Translations under genes and position numbers: made by a program
The notes under the pieces: model-generated
Seen by the model: the letters and a program-made list of their open reading frames with translations, nothing else
What the model was told of the DNA's origin: nothing
The model's database searches: none
Shown here: positions 8,448 through 17,201 of the stretch, in pieces
Layout of the letters: every line of letters begins with the position of its first letter
Numbering within the stretch: the stretch's first letter is position 1
Source: Comamonadaceae bacterium
Lineage (GTDB): Bacteria; Pseudomonadota; Gammaproteobacteria; Burkholderiales; Burkholderiaceae_C
DNA length: 64,000 nucleotides
Direction: 5' to 3'
NCBI GenBank assembly: GCA_027483665.1
Contig: JAIXUC010000026.1
Coordinates: 62,001 to 126,000, forward strand

Positions 8448-10268
8448 ATGCAGGAAACCTTCTTGGCACAGCAGTTCGTGCCGCTCATGTTTGCGGGATT
8501 GTTCATCCTGCTGCTCACCGGCTTTCCAGTGGCGTTCGGGCTGGCGGCCACGGGTCTGGCATTTGGATTCATCGGCATGGAAGCCGGGATCTTCCCAGCC
8601 AACCTGTTCCAGGCACTGCCTTCTCGCGTGTTCGGCATCATGCAGAACGACACGCTGCTGGCGATTCCCTTCTTCACCTTCATGGGCATCATCTTGGAAC
8701 GATCCGGGATGGCTGAAGACCTTTTGGAAACCGTGGGCCAAGTGTTCGGCCCTTTGCGCGGTGGCTTGGCAATCGCTGTGATTTTGGTGGGCGCGCTGCT
8801 CGCAGCCACCACCGGCGTGGTAGCCGCAGCCGTGATTTCCATGGGGCTGATTTCGCTGCCCATCATGCTGCGCTATGGCTACAGCCGAATCATTGCTACC
8901 GGCACCATCACAGCGTCCGGCACGCTGGCGCAAGCTATCCCGCCGTCTTTGGTGCTGATCGTGCTGGCTGACCAATTGGGCCGCTCCGTGGGCGACATGT
9001 ACGCGGGCGCCCTGGTACCGGGGCTGTTGCTGGTGGGGCTGTACATCTTGTTCATCGTGGCGGTCGCCTTGGTGCGGCCAGCCATGGTGCCTCCATTGCC
9101 GCCAGAGGCGCGCATCTACAAGGAACCCAACGGGAAGTCGGGCCATATTTCCTTGCTGGTGCTGGTAGTCCTGTGTGCGGCAGCTGGTGTGGCATGGGCG
9201 CAAGTCCATAACTCGATCCTGACCCCGCTGTTGAACCGCCCACTGCCTGCGGCTGGTGACGAGGTGGTGATCCTTTCCATGACGCTCGCTTCGCTGCTGG
9301 GCTTGGCGCTGGCCATCTTCAACCGAGTGACGGGCATGGGCCTGCTGTCCAGACTGGCTGAGCAAGTGACTTTTGTGCTCATGCCGCCGCTGATCCTCAT
9401 CTTCTTGGTGCTGGGCACCATCTTCCTGGGCATCGCGACGCCCACCGAAGGCGGGGCCATGGGGGCACTCGGTGCGCTCATCTTGGCAATGGGCAAAAAG
9501 CGGCTGAACCTGGCCTTGCTGAAGCAAGCGATGGAAAACACCGCCAAGCTGGCCAGCTTTGTACTGTTCATCTTGATCGGCTCGACCGTCTTCAGCTTCA
9601 CCTTCAATGCGGCTGATGGGCACATCTGGGTCGAGCACCTGTTTGACGGCATGCCCGGCGGCGCCTGGGGCTTCCTGATCGTCGTGAACATCTTGGTGTT
9701 CATCTTGGGATGCTTCATCGACTTCTTCGAAATTGCCTTCATCGTCATCCCGCTACTGGCGCCTGTGGCAGAAAAGATACTGCCCGGTTTGGTTCCCGGC
9801 ATGACGGTTGATGACGCCATGATTTGGTTTGGCGTCATCATCGCCATGAACCTGCAAACTTCTTTCCTGACGCCGCCGTTTGGTTTTGCGCTGTTCTACC
9901 TGCGCAGTGTCGCAGCCAAGGTGGGCTACAAAGACCGCATCACTGGCGAGTACATCCCCGAGGTCAAGACCACCGAAATCTACAAAGGCTCGATTGCTTT
10001 CATCATCTTGCAGCTCATCATGGTGGCAGCCATCATGATCTTCCCCAACTTGGTGACGGGCGGCATCGAGAAGACCGAGAAACTCAGTGCCGACGAAGTG
10101 CTGCAGCAATTGCAGATTCCGGGTGTCGAAGACCCTGACACGGAGCCTGGTGCAACGCCTGCTGAGGGTGCCGCATCGGATCCAGCCAGCACCTCCGGCA
10201 ACACCGAAGAAGATGACCCCATGAAGGCGCTTCAAGAAGCAGCGGAGCGCGACGCCAAGAAGCCTTGA
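8448..10268 (+). CDS. dctM: TRAP transporter large permease (DctM family), FcbT3-like
   Basis: The ion-coupled transport subunit of the TRAP system, 606 aa, longer than the usual 425-450 aa of DctM. It has more than a dozen hydrophobic segments in the inner membrane. The extra length comes from a central insertion with an additional helix around residues 225-290 and a hydrophilic acidic C-terminal tail (about residues 535-606) with many Asp/Glu, Pro and Ser. The longer form is characteristic of the FcbT3/TakP-like branch that takes up organic acids such as keto acids or chlorobenzoate. It starts two bases after dctQ. The cognate binding protein is most likely the convergent dctP downstream. 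Confidence 0.94.
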   Translation: MQETFLAQQFVPLMFAGLFILLLTGFPVAFGLAATGLAFGFIGMEAGIFPANLFQALPSRVFGIMQNDTLLAIPFFTFMGIILERSGMAEDLLETVGQVFGPLRGGLAIAVILVGALLAATTGVVAAAVISMGLISLPIMLRYGYSRIIATGTITASGTLAQAIPPSLVLIVLADQLGRSVGDMYAGALVPGLLLVGLYILFIVAVALVRPAMVPPLPPEARIYKEPNGKSGHISLLVLVVLCAAAGVAWAQVHNSILTPLLNRPLPAAGDEVVILSMTLASLLGLALAIFNRVTGMGLLSRLAEQVTFVLMPPLILIFLVLGTIFLGIATPTEGGAMGALGALILAMGKKRLNLALLKQAMENTAKLASFVLFILIGSTVFSFTFNAADGHIWVEHLFDGMPGGAWGFLIVVNILVFILGCFIDFFEIAFIVIPLLAPVAEKILPGLVPGMTVDDAMIWFGVIIAMNLQTSFLTPPFGFALFYLRSVAAKVGYKDRITGEYIPEVKTTEIYKGSIAFIILQLIMVAAIMIFPNLVTGGIEKTEKLSADEVLQQLQIPGVEDPDTEPGATPAEGAASDPASTSGNTEEDDPMKALQEAAERDAKKP

Positions 10269-10284
10269 GGCTGAAACGCAGCCA

Positions 10285-10313
10285 GCGCGATCAGCCCAGT
10301 GTGCTGATCGCGC
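10285..10313. repeat. Perfect 10-bp inverted repeat after dctM
   Basis: GCGCGATCAG (10285-10294) and CTGATCGCGC (10304-10313) are perfectly complementary around a 9-base loop. It lies 16 bases after the dctM stop. No T-run follows, so it is a possible mRNA 3' stabilising hairpin rather than a classical terminator. Confidence 0.6.
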
Positions 10314-10415
10314 CTGGGGCTGGTGCTGCGTGAGGGTGCATCAAGTCCGCGCCGGATATGAGGGTCAGGAATGAGGGGCAGAACGAACCAGACGCCCTCA
10401 CGAACTGACGCCCAC

Positions 10416-10443
10416 AAAAAAGCCGCCCGAGGGCGGCTTTTTC
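10416..10443. terminator. Bidirectional Rho-independent terminator between dctM and dctP
   Basis: GCCGCC and GGCGGC flank a CGAG tetraloop (10422-10437). A six-base A-run precedes it and a TTTTTCTTT run follows, so it can terminate transcription from both sides. It is placed exactly between the convergent permease and binding-protein genes. Confidence 0.88.
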
Positions 10444-10460
10444 TTTGGCCGAGAGCTGGA

Positions 10461-11543
10461 TTACAGCTTTTGAGCCTGCATGAAGCTGTCGAAACGCGCT
10501 TCGGTGAAGCGGAACCACAGGTTCTGGTCGCGGCGGAACACGCTCCAGTCGTCGTAGATCTTTTTCCAGTCTGGGTTGGCGGCGGAAATCTCCGAATACA
10601 ACGCCTGTGCTTCCTTGAAGGAAGCGTCCATGACGGCCTTGGGGAAAGGCAGAACACGCGTCTTCGCAGCAACCAGTTGCTTCAAGGCATCAGGGTTGCG
10701 GGCGTCGTACTTGGCTTGCATGTCGGTGTGGGCAAAAGCCGCAGCCGACTCGATGATGGCCTTGTTCTCTGCCGACAGCTTGTCGTAAGCGGTCTTGTTG
10801 ACGTAAGCGTCCAACTGAGGGCCACCTTCCCACCAGCCTGGGAAGTGGTAGAACGGAGCGACCTTGTTGAAGCCCAGCTTCTGGTCGTCGTAAGGACCCA
10901 CCCACTCGGCTGCGTCGATGGTGCCCTTTTCCAAAGCTTGGTAGATCTCGCCACCGGGAATGTTCTGCGGAACAGCGCCCATACGCGTCATGACCCGTCC
11001 AGCGAAGCCGCCGATGCGGATCTTCAGGCCCTTGATGTCGGCGACCGTCTTGATTTCCTTGCGATACCAGCCGCCCATTTGTGCGCCGGTGTTGCCCATC
11101 GGGAAGTTGACGATGTTGTACTTGGCGTAGAACTCACGCATGAGCTTGAGGCCGTTGCCTTGGTACATCCACGCGGTCATTTGACGGCTGTTGAGGCCGA
11201 AGGGAATGGCGCAGCCCAGAGCAAACGCGTCGTTGACACCGAAGAAGTAGTAAGGTGCCGTGTGAACGATTTCGGTGGTGCCCTTTTGGATGTTGTCCAC
11301 CATGCCTGCGATGGGGGGCATGAGTTCACCGCCTGGGTGAACGGTGATGACGAACTTGCCGCCAGACATCTCGCCCACTTTCTTGGCGAACACGTCTGCC
11401 GCGCCGTAAATGGTGTCGAGGGCCTTGGGGAAGCTCGAGGCCAAGCGCCAGCGAATGGTTTCCTGCGCGTGCACTGCAGGGGCGGCGCCAGCGGCCAAAA
11501 CCCCAGCAATACCTGCGTTTTTAATGACTGAACGACGATCCAT
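10461..11543 (-). CDS. dctP: TRAP transporter substrate-binding protein (DctP family, FcbT1/TakP-like)
   Basis: The periplasmic solute receptor of the TRAP transporter, 360 aa. The N-terminus MDRRSVIKNAGIAGVLAAG carries an Arg pair before the hydrophobic stretch and an AVHAQ cleavage site, so export may be through Tat or Sec. The mature part shows the TRAP pattern seen in TakP/FcbT1: IRWRLASSFPKALDTIYG at the beginning, MGNTGAQMGGWYRKEI in the middle, the Arg of LKIRIGGFAG that would bind a carboxylate, and AAEWVGPYDD. A strong AGGAG ribosome-binding site lies just upstream (about 11548-11552), and a TACAAT -10-like element lies at 11624-11629. It is convergent to the permease genes, so it is transcribed separately. 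The ligand is probably a small organic acid, by family. Confidence 0.94.
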   Translation of the reverse strand: MDRRSVIKNAGIAGVLAAGAAPAVHAQETIRWRLASSFPKALDTIYGAADVFAKKVGEMSGGKFVITVHPGGELMPPIAGMVDNIQKGTTEIVHTAPYYFFGVNDAFALGCAIPFGLNSRQMTAWMYQGNGLKLMREFYAKYNIVNFPMGNTGAQMGGWYRKEIKTVADIKGLKIRIGGFAGRVMTRMGAVPQNIPGGEIYQALEKGTIDAAEWVGPYDDQKLGFNKVAPFYHFPGWWEGGPQLDAYVNKTAYDKLSAENKAIIESAAAFAHTDMQAKYDARNPDALKQLVAAKTRVLPFPKAVMDASFKEAQALYSEISAANPDWKKIYDDWSVFRRDQNLWFRFTEARFDSFMQAQKL

Positions 11544-11702
11544 ATAAGAGCTCCTAAATGTTCTGAAAACCCCGCACAGCTTGCTGCCACCGGTTGGGGA
11601 CTCGACTCTTCAAGTCGTGGCGAATTGTAGGAAAGCGAACAGAACCAACCCGTGGGGTTTTCCCTCGAGAAACACCCCCAATAGTCGAGCCATGCAGCTC
11701 GG

Positions 11703-13610
11703 TCAGGCCACAGACTTGAGCGCCGGCGTTGATGGTTGCACCATGCCAGCGAACCGCGTGCGGATGCTGGCTTCAATGCCAGGTGCATCGAGGCCGATCA
11801 TGGACATCAGCTTGCCCGGATCACCGTGCTCAATGAAGCGGTCGGGCAAACCCAGACAGAGCACTGGCATGAACAAGCCCAACTGCTGCAGCGCCTCCAG
11901 CACGGCGGACCCTGCGCCGCCTTGAACACAGCCGTCTTCAAGCGTCACCAAAGCGTCGTGGCTGCTGGCCACTTCGCGCAGCAGGTCCAAGTCCAAAGGC
12001 TTGGCCCAGCGCATGTTGGCGACGCTGGCGTCCAGCGACTCGGCAGCGCGCAAGCCGGCGTAGAGCAAAGTGCCGAAAGCCAAGATGGCCACACCGCGCG
12101 AGCCATCGGCTCGATGCTGCCGAACGCGCCGCCACTCGCCGCGAGCAAAGGGCAAAGCATCAAGCGATTCATTCGCAGCCACGCCCGCTCCTGCGCCACG
12201 CGGGTAGCGAACAGCCACCGGGTGGTCCTGCTCGAAAGCCGTGGTCAGGAGTTGGCGGCACTCGCGCTCGTCAGCCGGGCAAGCCACTGCCAAGTTGGGG
12301 ACACAGCGCAGGTAAGCCATGTCGTAGGCGCCCGCGTGGGTGGCGCCGTCGGCACCGACCAAACCTGCACGGTCCAGCGCAAAGACAACAGGCAAGTTCT
12401 GGATGGCGACGTCATGGATGAGCTGGTCATAGGCTCGCTGCAAGAACGTCGAGTAGATTGCCACCACGGGCTTGAGCCCCTCGCAGGCCAGGCCAGCGGC
12501 AAAGGTCACGGCGTGCTGTTCGGCAATGCCCACATCGTGGTAGCGGCCCGGAAACCGGCGCTCGAACTCGACCATGCCTGAGCCTTCGCGCATGGCCGGT
12601 GTGATGCCCACCAGCCGGGGGTCACGCTCGGCCATGTCACACAGCCACTGGCCAAAGACCTGGGTGAAGGTGGTCTTGGGCGGCGCCGTGGGCGCCACGA
12701 TGCCAACCGCCGGGTCGAATTTACCCGGGCCGTGGTAGGCAACCGGGTCGGCTTCGGCCAGCTTGTAGCCCTGGCCCTTGCGCGTGACGACGTGCAAAAA
12801 CTGGGGCCCTTGCAAATGACGAATGTTCTCCAGGGTCGGGATCAATGAGTCGAGGTCGTGGCCATCGATCGGGCCGATGTAATTGAAGCCGAACTTCTCG
12901 AACAGCGTGGCAGGGACCACCATGCCTTTGGCGGTTTCCTCAAAGCGTTTGGCCAACTCGAACAGGGGCGGCGCAACCTTCAACACCTGTTTGCCAACCT
13001 GTTTCGCAGCCGCGTAGAACTGTCCGCTCATCAACTGCGCCAAGTAGCGGTTGAGGGCGCCCACCGGCGGTGAAATCGACATGTCGTTGTCGTTCAACAC
13101 GACGAGCAAGCGGCAGTCAGCCACACCCGCGTTGTTCAGGGCCTCGAAAGCCATGCCTGCCGTCATGGCGCCGTCGCCAATGACTGCGATGGCGTGCCGG
13201 TCTTCGCCTTTCTGCCGCGCAGCCACAGCCATGCCCAGCGCCGCAGAAATAGAGGTCGAAGAATGGGCTGTACCGAAGGTGTCGTAGGGGCTCTCGGCGC
13301 GCTGGGGAAAGCCGCTGATGCCACCCAGTTGCCTCAGGCTGGCCATGCGCTGGCGCCTGCCCGTCAGGATTTTGTGCGGGTAGGTTTGGTGGCCCACATC
13401 CCAAACGATGCGGTCGTGCGGGGTATTGAAGACGTAGTGGAGTGCAACCGTCAATTCCACGGTGCCCAAGTTGGAGCTGAGGTGTCCGCCTGTGCTGGAC
13501 ACACTGCGCAACAGGAAATCCCGCAGCTCTTCAGCCAAGGGCTTCAGTTGCGTGCGCTGCAAGCGGCGCAGATCGGCGGGGTCGTTGATGGATTCCAGCA
13601 ATGTGTTCAT
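11703..13610 (-). CDS. dxs: 1-deoxy-D-xylulose-5-phosphate synthase
   Basis: A cytoplasmic thiamine-diphosphate enzyme of 635 aa that joins pyruvate and glyceraldehyde 3-phosphate in the first step of the MEP isoprenoid pathway; its product also feeds thiamine and pyridoxal synthesis. The ATG at 13610 ([11 protein letters not shown]) is preferred to an in-frame TTG at 13622 that would overlap the ispA stop. Visible motifs are [10 protein letters not shown] (residues 71-80, with the His that acts on substrate), the ThDP motif beginning GDGAMT (145-150) and the transketolase pyrimidine domain with [13 protein letters not shown]. The length matches the family. It is the last gene of xseB-ispA-dxs, which links supply of C5 units to farnesyl diphosphate synthesis. 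Confidence 0.98.
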   Translation of the reverse strand: MNTLLESINDPADLRRLQRTQLKPLAEELRDFLLRSVSSTGGHLSSNLGTVELTVALHYVFNTPHDRIVWDVGHQTYPHKILTGRRQRMASLRQLGGISGFPQRAESPYDTFGTAHSSTSISAALGMAVAARQKGEDRHAIAVIGDGAMTAGMAFEALNNAGVADCRLLVVLNDNDMSISPPVGALNRYLAQLMSGQFYAAAKQVGKQVLKVAPPLFELAKRFEETAKGMVVPATLFEKFGFNYIGPIDGHDLDSLIPTLENIRHLQGPQFLHVVTRKGQGYKLAEADPVAYHGPGKFDPAVGIVAPTAPPKTTFTQVFGQWLCDMAERDPRLVGITPAMREGSGMVEFERRFPGRYHDVGIAEQHAVTFAAGLACEGLKPVVAIYSTFLQRAYDQLIHDVAIQNLPVVFALDRAGLVGADGATHAGAYDMAYLRCVPNLAVACPADERECRQLLTTAFEQDHPVAVRYPRGAGAGVAANESLDALPFARGEWRRVRQHRADGSRGVAILAFGTLLYAGLRAAESLDASVANMRWAKPLDLDLLREVASSHDALVTLEDGCVQGGAGSAVLEALQQLGLFMPVLCLGLPDRFIEHGDPGKLMSMIGLDAPGIEASIRTRFAGMVQPSTPALKSVA

Positions 13611-13618
13611 GCTCACGA

Positions 13619-14632
13619 TCAATGTTTCCTGTTCACCACCATGTCGGCCAAGGCTGCCAAGGGCTTCAAGCCCAACGCTCCATCTCCGCTGTCGGCTGCC
13701 TGGAGTGGGCCCAAGCCACTGTCGCCGAGCGCTTGGAGCGCCTGCTGATGCAGTTGCTGCGCCAAGTGCTGAGCAGCCGACAAACCCATCAGAGAGACGT
13801 AGGTGGGCTTATCGTGTGCTGCATCTTTGCCCGCGGTTTTGCCGAGCACCGAAGCATCTGCCGTCACATCCAGAATATCGTCCACCACCTGGAACGCCAA
13901 GCCTAGGGCTTCCCCGTAACTGTGCAGCGCCAGCTCCGACTGCGCAGCCATCGGGCGCGCGCTGCACAGGGAGCCCATCACCACACTGCTCAGCAGCAGC
14001 GCCCCGGTTTTGAGGCGGTGCATGTGGCGCAACTCCGGCTCGGTCAACCGCAGCCCCACACTCTCCAGGTCGATGGCCTGACCACCCGCCATGCCAGCGT
14101 GCCCTGCAGCACGGGCCAGCGCCCGACAAAGACGCGCCTGCAACTCCAACGGAATGCCTGACTTTTGCGGCGTGAGCAGCTCGAACGCCAGCGCTTGAAG
14201 GGCATCGCCAGCAAGCAGAGCTTGCGCTTGCCCGAATGCCACATGAACGGTGGGCTTGCCACGGCGCAAAACGTCGTTATCCATGCACGGCATGTCGTCG
14301 TGCACCAAGGAATAGGCGTGGATCAGCTCGACGGCACATGCGGCGCGCAAGGCTGCTTCGTCCCACTCTGGTCCCTCGCCAGGCCGGGCCACTGCTGCTC
14401 TGCCCGCCATGACCAGCAAGGGTCGCAAGCGCTTGCCGCCCTGCAGCACCGCATGGCACATGGCATCGCGCAGTCGACCGGGTGCCACTGCTGCAAGCGC
14501 CGACTGCAAAGCCGCTTCAACATCGAGCAAACATTGAGCCATCCATGCCGAAGCATCAAAGGACGCATCGGGCGTCAGCAACGTTGTCGTGGCTGACGCC
14601 GAGCGAGTGGCTGATGAATCGCCCGATTGCAT
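13619..14632 (-). CDS. ispA: Farnesyl diphosphate synthase (polyprenyl synthetase)
   Basis: A short-chain isoprenyl diphosphate synthase that condenses IPP with DMAPP and GPP to give C15 farnesyl diphosphate for quinone and undecaprenyl synthesis. With the start at 14632 it is 337 aa, about 30 residues longer than usual at the N-terminus; a later start near the [12 protein letters not shown] stretch is possible. The first Asp-rich motif [10 protein letters not shown] is at residues 111-120 and the second (DDILD) at 251-255; GGKRLRP, which binds IPP diphosphate, precedes them. The stop lies 8 bases before the dxs start, and the chosen start lies 8 bases after the xseB stop. This xseB-ispA-dxs order is standard in gammaproteobacteria and Burkholderiales. 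Confidence 0.96.
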   Translation of the reverse strand: MQSGDSSATRSASATTTLLTPDASFDASAWMAQCLLDVEAALQSALAAVAPGRLRDAMCHAVLQGGKRLRPLLVMAGRAAVARPGEGPEWDEAALRAACAVELIHAYSLVHDDMPCMDNDVLRRGKPTVHVAFGQAQALLAGDALQALAFELLTPQKSGIPLELQARLCRALARAAGHAGMAGGQAIDLESVGLRLTEPELRHMHRLKTGALLLSSVVMGSLCSARPMAAQSELALHSYGEALGLAFQVVDDILDVTADASVLGKTAGKDAAHDKPTYVSLMGLSAAQHLAQQLHQQALQALGDSGLGPLQAADSGDGALGLKPLAALADMVVNRKH

Positions 14633-14640
14633 GCGAGCAG

Positions 14641-14907
14641 TCACGCCTGTGGTTCCCATGGTTTGAGCACGCCGTCGTCCAACAAACGCACCTGAGCTTC
14701 TACGGCCTGGAGCTGCTCCTGACACAAAGAAAGCAGTGCAGCACCTCTGCGATAGGCCTCCATCAGTTCAGTCAGGGGCATCTGACCCGATTCCATCTGA
14801 GACACCAAAGCCTCCAACTCGCGCAAAGCCGCCTCGTAAGTTGTTGGAAGGGCTGGACTTGGCGCAGCAGGCGTGGTGTTGCTTGGGGTTGGAGGCATGT
14901 CATTCAT
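14641..14907 (-). CDS. xseB: Exodeoxyribonuclease VII small subunit
   Basis: An 88-aa helical protein, the small subunit of exonuclease VII, which with XseA degrades single-stranded DNA from either end in the cytoplasm. The diagnostic pattern is YEAALRELEALVSQMESGQMPLTE, here at residues 24-47 (only the first part is quoted from family knowledge), followed by a second helix containing YRRGAALLSLCQEQL. The 20-residue Pro/Thr-rich N-terminus is longer than in most homologues. It is the first gene of the xseB-ispA-dxs operon; the large-subunit gene xseA is not in the window. The promoter must lie in the 177-base region shared with the divergent Rieske gene. Confidence 0.95.
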   Translation of the reverse strand: MNDMPPTPSNTTPAAPSPALPTTYEAALRELEALVSQMESGQMPLTELMEAYRRGAALLSLCQEQLQAVEAQVRLLDDGVLKPWEPQA

Positions 14908-14961
14908 TTCAAGGGCCGTAGCGTAGCGCAGTGAGCTGTCAGATTTTTAAACCCCGCGGGC

Positions 14962-14967
14962 TAGAAT
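14962..14967 (+). promoter_or_regulatory. Possible -10 element (TAGAAT) for the Rieske oxygenase gene
   Basis: TAGAAT matches a sigma-70 -10 hexamer in 5 of 6 positions. A -35 element is not convincing. If used, transcription would begin near 14974 and give a leader of about 110 bases before the ATG at 15085. An identical TAGAAT is seen before guaC at 27771-27776. Confidence 0.35.
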
Positions 14968-15007
14968 TTCGCCCCGCCCGGTCATTCCGGCCCTTTATCC
15001 GGTCGCG

Positions 15008-15075
15008 GCAGCGTCGCTCTGCACACAGCGTCGGCTGCTGCTCACCCGGACCTCCCTGTGGGGAGTCTTTAGGTC
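15008..15075 (+). promoter_or_regulatory. Structured 5' leader that can mask the ribosome-binding site
   Basis: Two hairpins can form in the leader. The first pairs GCAGC (15008-15012) with GCTGC (15034-15038) and CGCT (15015-15018) with AGCG (15027-15030). The second pairs CTCCC (15052-15056) with GGGAG (15061-15065) around TGTG. Alternatively GACCT (15049-15053) pairs with AGGTC (15071-15075), which is part of the likely Shine-Dalgarno region before the ATG at 15085. The two pairings share bases 15052-15053 and so compete. No known riboswitch family is recognised. Confidence 0.4.
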
Positions 15076-15084
15076 AGGTCACCC

Positions 15085-16248
15085 ATGTCTGATTTAAGTC
15101 TTCAACTGCAGCAGGCCGCCAGCCAGTTACCGGTCGGCGCCTACTTTGATGAATCCACTTACGCCCGGGAGATGACCACCATCTTTCAGCGGGCTCCGCG
15201 TTACGTGGGACACCGACTGGCAGTTCCACAGCCAGGGGACTATCTGTCCCTGGCTCATGAAGGCGATGGGCGGGCCATCGTGCACGGCAACCATGGCATC
15301 GAGCTGGTGTCCAACGTCTGCCGTCACCGGCAAGCCGTGATGCTCAAAGGGCGCGGGCAACTCCAAGGAGCGCACGCGGCAAGCCCGGGGAACATTGTTT
15401 GTCCGCTACACCGCTGGACTTACAACCCGCAGGGCAAGCTGATCGGAGCGCCCCACTTCAGCCAAGACCCTTGCTTGGATTTGCAGCGCTACCCATTGCA
15501 AGAGTGGAACGGCCTGCTGTTTGAGTCAGCCGTCGACGATCCGCGGCGGCGCGTGGCCGAGGATCTTGCGCGCTTGGGTCCAGCACGACAGCTGGACTTT
15601 TCCGGACATGTGCTCGACCACATCGAGCTGCACGAGTGCAACTACAACTGGAAGACTTTCATCGAGGTCTACCTCGAGGATTACCACGTCGGCCCCTTCC
15701 ACCCGGGTTTGGGCAACTTCGTGACCTGCGATGACCTGAGGTGGGAATTCGCCCCCACGCATTCGGTGCAAACCGTGGGCGTGGCCAACCGTCTGGGAAA
15801 AGCGGGCAGCCCCATCTACGAGCGCTGGCACCAGGCCCTGCTCGACTACGGCCAAGGCAGCCCGCCGGAGCACGGTGCCATTTGGCTCACGCTGTACCCA
15901 ACGGTGATGGTGGAGTGGTATCCACACGTGCTCACGGTATCCACCCTGCACCCTTTGGGGCCACGCAAAACGCTCAACGTGGTCGAGTTTTACTACCCCG
16001 AAGAAATCGCGGCCTTCGAGCGCGGCTTCGTGCAAGCGCAGCGTGCGGCCTACATGGAAACCTGCGTCGAGGACGATGAGATCGCTTTGCGCATGGATGC
16101 TGGACGGGCCGCTCTGCACAAACGCGGCGACAACCAGACCGGGCCTTACCAAAGCCCCATGGAAGATGGCATGCAGCATTTCCATGAGTGGTACCGGCGG
16201 CAAATGCTGGCACCCGTTCTGGATGGGCTGAGCGACGGCGCACGCTGA
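15085..16248 (+). CDS. Rieske-type aromatic-ring-hydroxylating oxygenase, alpha subunit
   Basis: A soluble Rieske non-haem iron oxygenase subunit of 387 aa. The Rieske centre ligands are C79, H81, C106 and H109 (VCRHRQ and VCPLHRWTY). The catalytic domain begins near residue 170, and the mononuclear-iron region reads HECNYNWKTF, then EDYHVGPFHPGLG, which contains the two His ligands; a C-terminal Asp ligand is expected in the EDDEIALRMDAGR stretch. No ferredoxin, reductase or beta-subunit gene is nearby, so electron partners are encoded elsewhere. The gene is divergent from xseB and 7 bases ahead of an EamA transporter. Many Comamonadaceae carry it at this place, where its substrate is not established; aromatic catabolism and sterol/choline-like demethylation are both possible for the superfamily. 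Confidence 0.92.
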   Translation: MSDLSLQLQQAASQLPVGAYFDESTYAREMTTIFQRAPRYVGHRLAVPQPGDYLSLAHEGDGRAIVHGNHGIELVSNVCRHRQAVMLKGRGQLQGAHAASPGNIVCPLHRWTYNPQGKLIGAPHFSQDPCLDLQRYPLQEWNGLLFESAVDDPRRRVAEDLARLGPARQLDFSGHVLDHIELHECNYNWKTFIEVYLEDYHVGPFHPGLGNFVTCDDLRWEFAPTHSVQTVGVANRLGKAGSPIYERWHQALLDYGQGSPPEHGAIWLTLYPTVMVEWYPHVLTVSTLHPLGPRKTLNVVEFYYPEEIAAFERGFVQAQRAAYMETCVEDDEIALRMDAGRAALHKRGDNQTGPYQSPMEDGMQHFHEWYRRQMLAPVLDGLSDGAR

Positions 16249-16255
16249 ATCCGCC

Positions 16256-17152
16256 ATGCAGGCGGCCTGGATGATTGCAGCGGCCTGGGCTTTTGCCACC
16301 ATGGGGGTGTGCGTGAAGTACGCGTCGGCCTACTTCAACAGCGCAGAGTTGGTGGGCTACCGGGGTGTCGTCAGCGTGGTGTTGGTGGCCGTTGTGGCTC
16401 GGGCGCGCGGCGTCAGCCTTCAAACCAGGCTGCCCGGCATGCACGCCTGGCGCGCCGCCATCGGCGTGATTTCCCTGGGCGCCTGGTTCTATGCGATCGC
16501 CCACCTGCCGCTTGCCACCGCCATGACGCTCAACTACATGAGCAGTGTCTGGATCGCCGCGTTTTTGGTGGGTGGCGCAGTGCTGCTGGGCCCGGCACAG
16601 GCAGCGTTGCGCCAAGGGCCGTTGATGGCCACTGTGCTGACGGGCTTTGCGGGGGTCGTCATGTTGTTGCAGCCCACGCTCGGCGACGGCCAGATGTTCG
16701 CCGGGCTCCTGGGGTTGTTGTCGGGCATGACCGCAGCGCTGGCCTACATGCAGGTCACCGCTCTGGGGCGCTTGGGTGAACCGGAAGACCGCACGGTGTT
16801 CTATTTTGCTTTGGGCTCTGCCGTCGCAGGCGGCTTGGCCATGCTGTTGACCGGCCTGTCGGCCTGGAGTTGGCGCGGCGCAGTGTGGCTGATCCCCATC
16901 GGCGTGCTGGCCACGCTGGGGCAGTTGTTCATGACCCGCGCCTACAGCAAAGGGGCCACGTTGGTGGTGGCCAACCTTCAATACTCGGGCATCATTTTTG
17001 CGGCCCTCTACAGCCTGCTGCTGTTCGGTGACCCCATCGCCTGGGTCGGCTGGGCCGGCATGGGGCTGATCGTCGTCAGTGGCATTGCCGCCACCATATT
17101 GCGCAGTCGCGCAGCGCCTCGGCTGCCGCGCTTGCCAGCCGAAGAACACTGA
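16256..17152 (+). CDS. DMT-family (EamA) transporter
   Basis: An inner-membrane protein of 298 aa with about ten hydrophobic helices arranged as two EamA repeats (about residues 3-135 and 148-283), the drug/metabolite transporter architecture. Members export amino acids, nucleosides or other small metabolites; the substrate cannot be told from sequence. The first helix (MIAAAWAFATMGVCVKYAS) begins directly at the start, as expected for this family. It follows the Rieske gene by 7 bases and is probably cotranscribed with it. The sulfurtransferase start lies 49 bases downstream. Confidence 0.92.
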   Translation: MQAAWMIAAAWAFATMGVCVKYASAYFNSAELVGYRGVVSVVLVAVVARARGVSLQTRLPGMHAWRAAIGVISLGAWFYAIAHLPLATAMTLNYMSSVWIAAFLVGGAVLLGPAQAALRQGPLMATVLTGFAGVVMLLQPTLGDGQMFAGLLGLLSGMTAALAYMQVTALGRLGEPEDRTVFYFALGSAVAGGLAMLLTGLSAWSWRGAVWLIPIGVLATLGQLFMTRAYSKGATLVVANLQYSGIIFAALYSLLLFGDPIAWVGWAGMGLIVVSGIAATILRSRAAPRLPRLPAEEH

Positions 17153-17201
17153 TGCGGGCACACTCAAGCACCTCACGCAACTCAAGCACTGGCGCCGCCT
17201 C

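Noticed and set aside
8340-9638. Long open frame (432 codons) opposite the dctM gene
   Set aside because: Composition is dominated by Gln, His and Arg, as expected for the reverse strand of a membrane protein in high-GC DNA.
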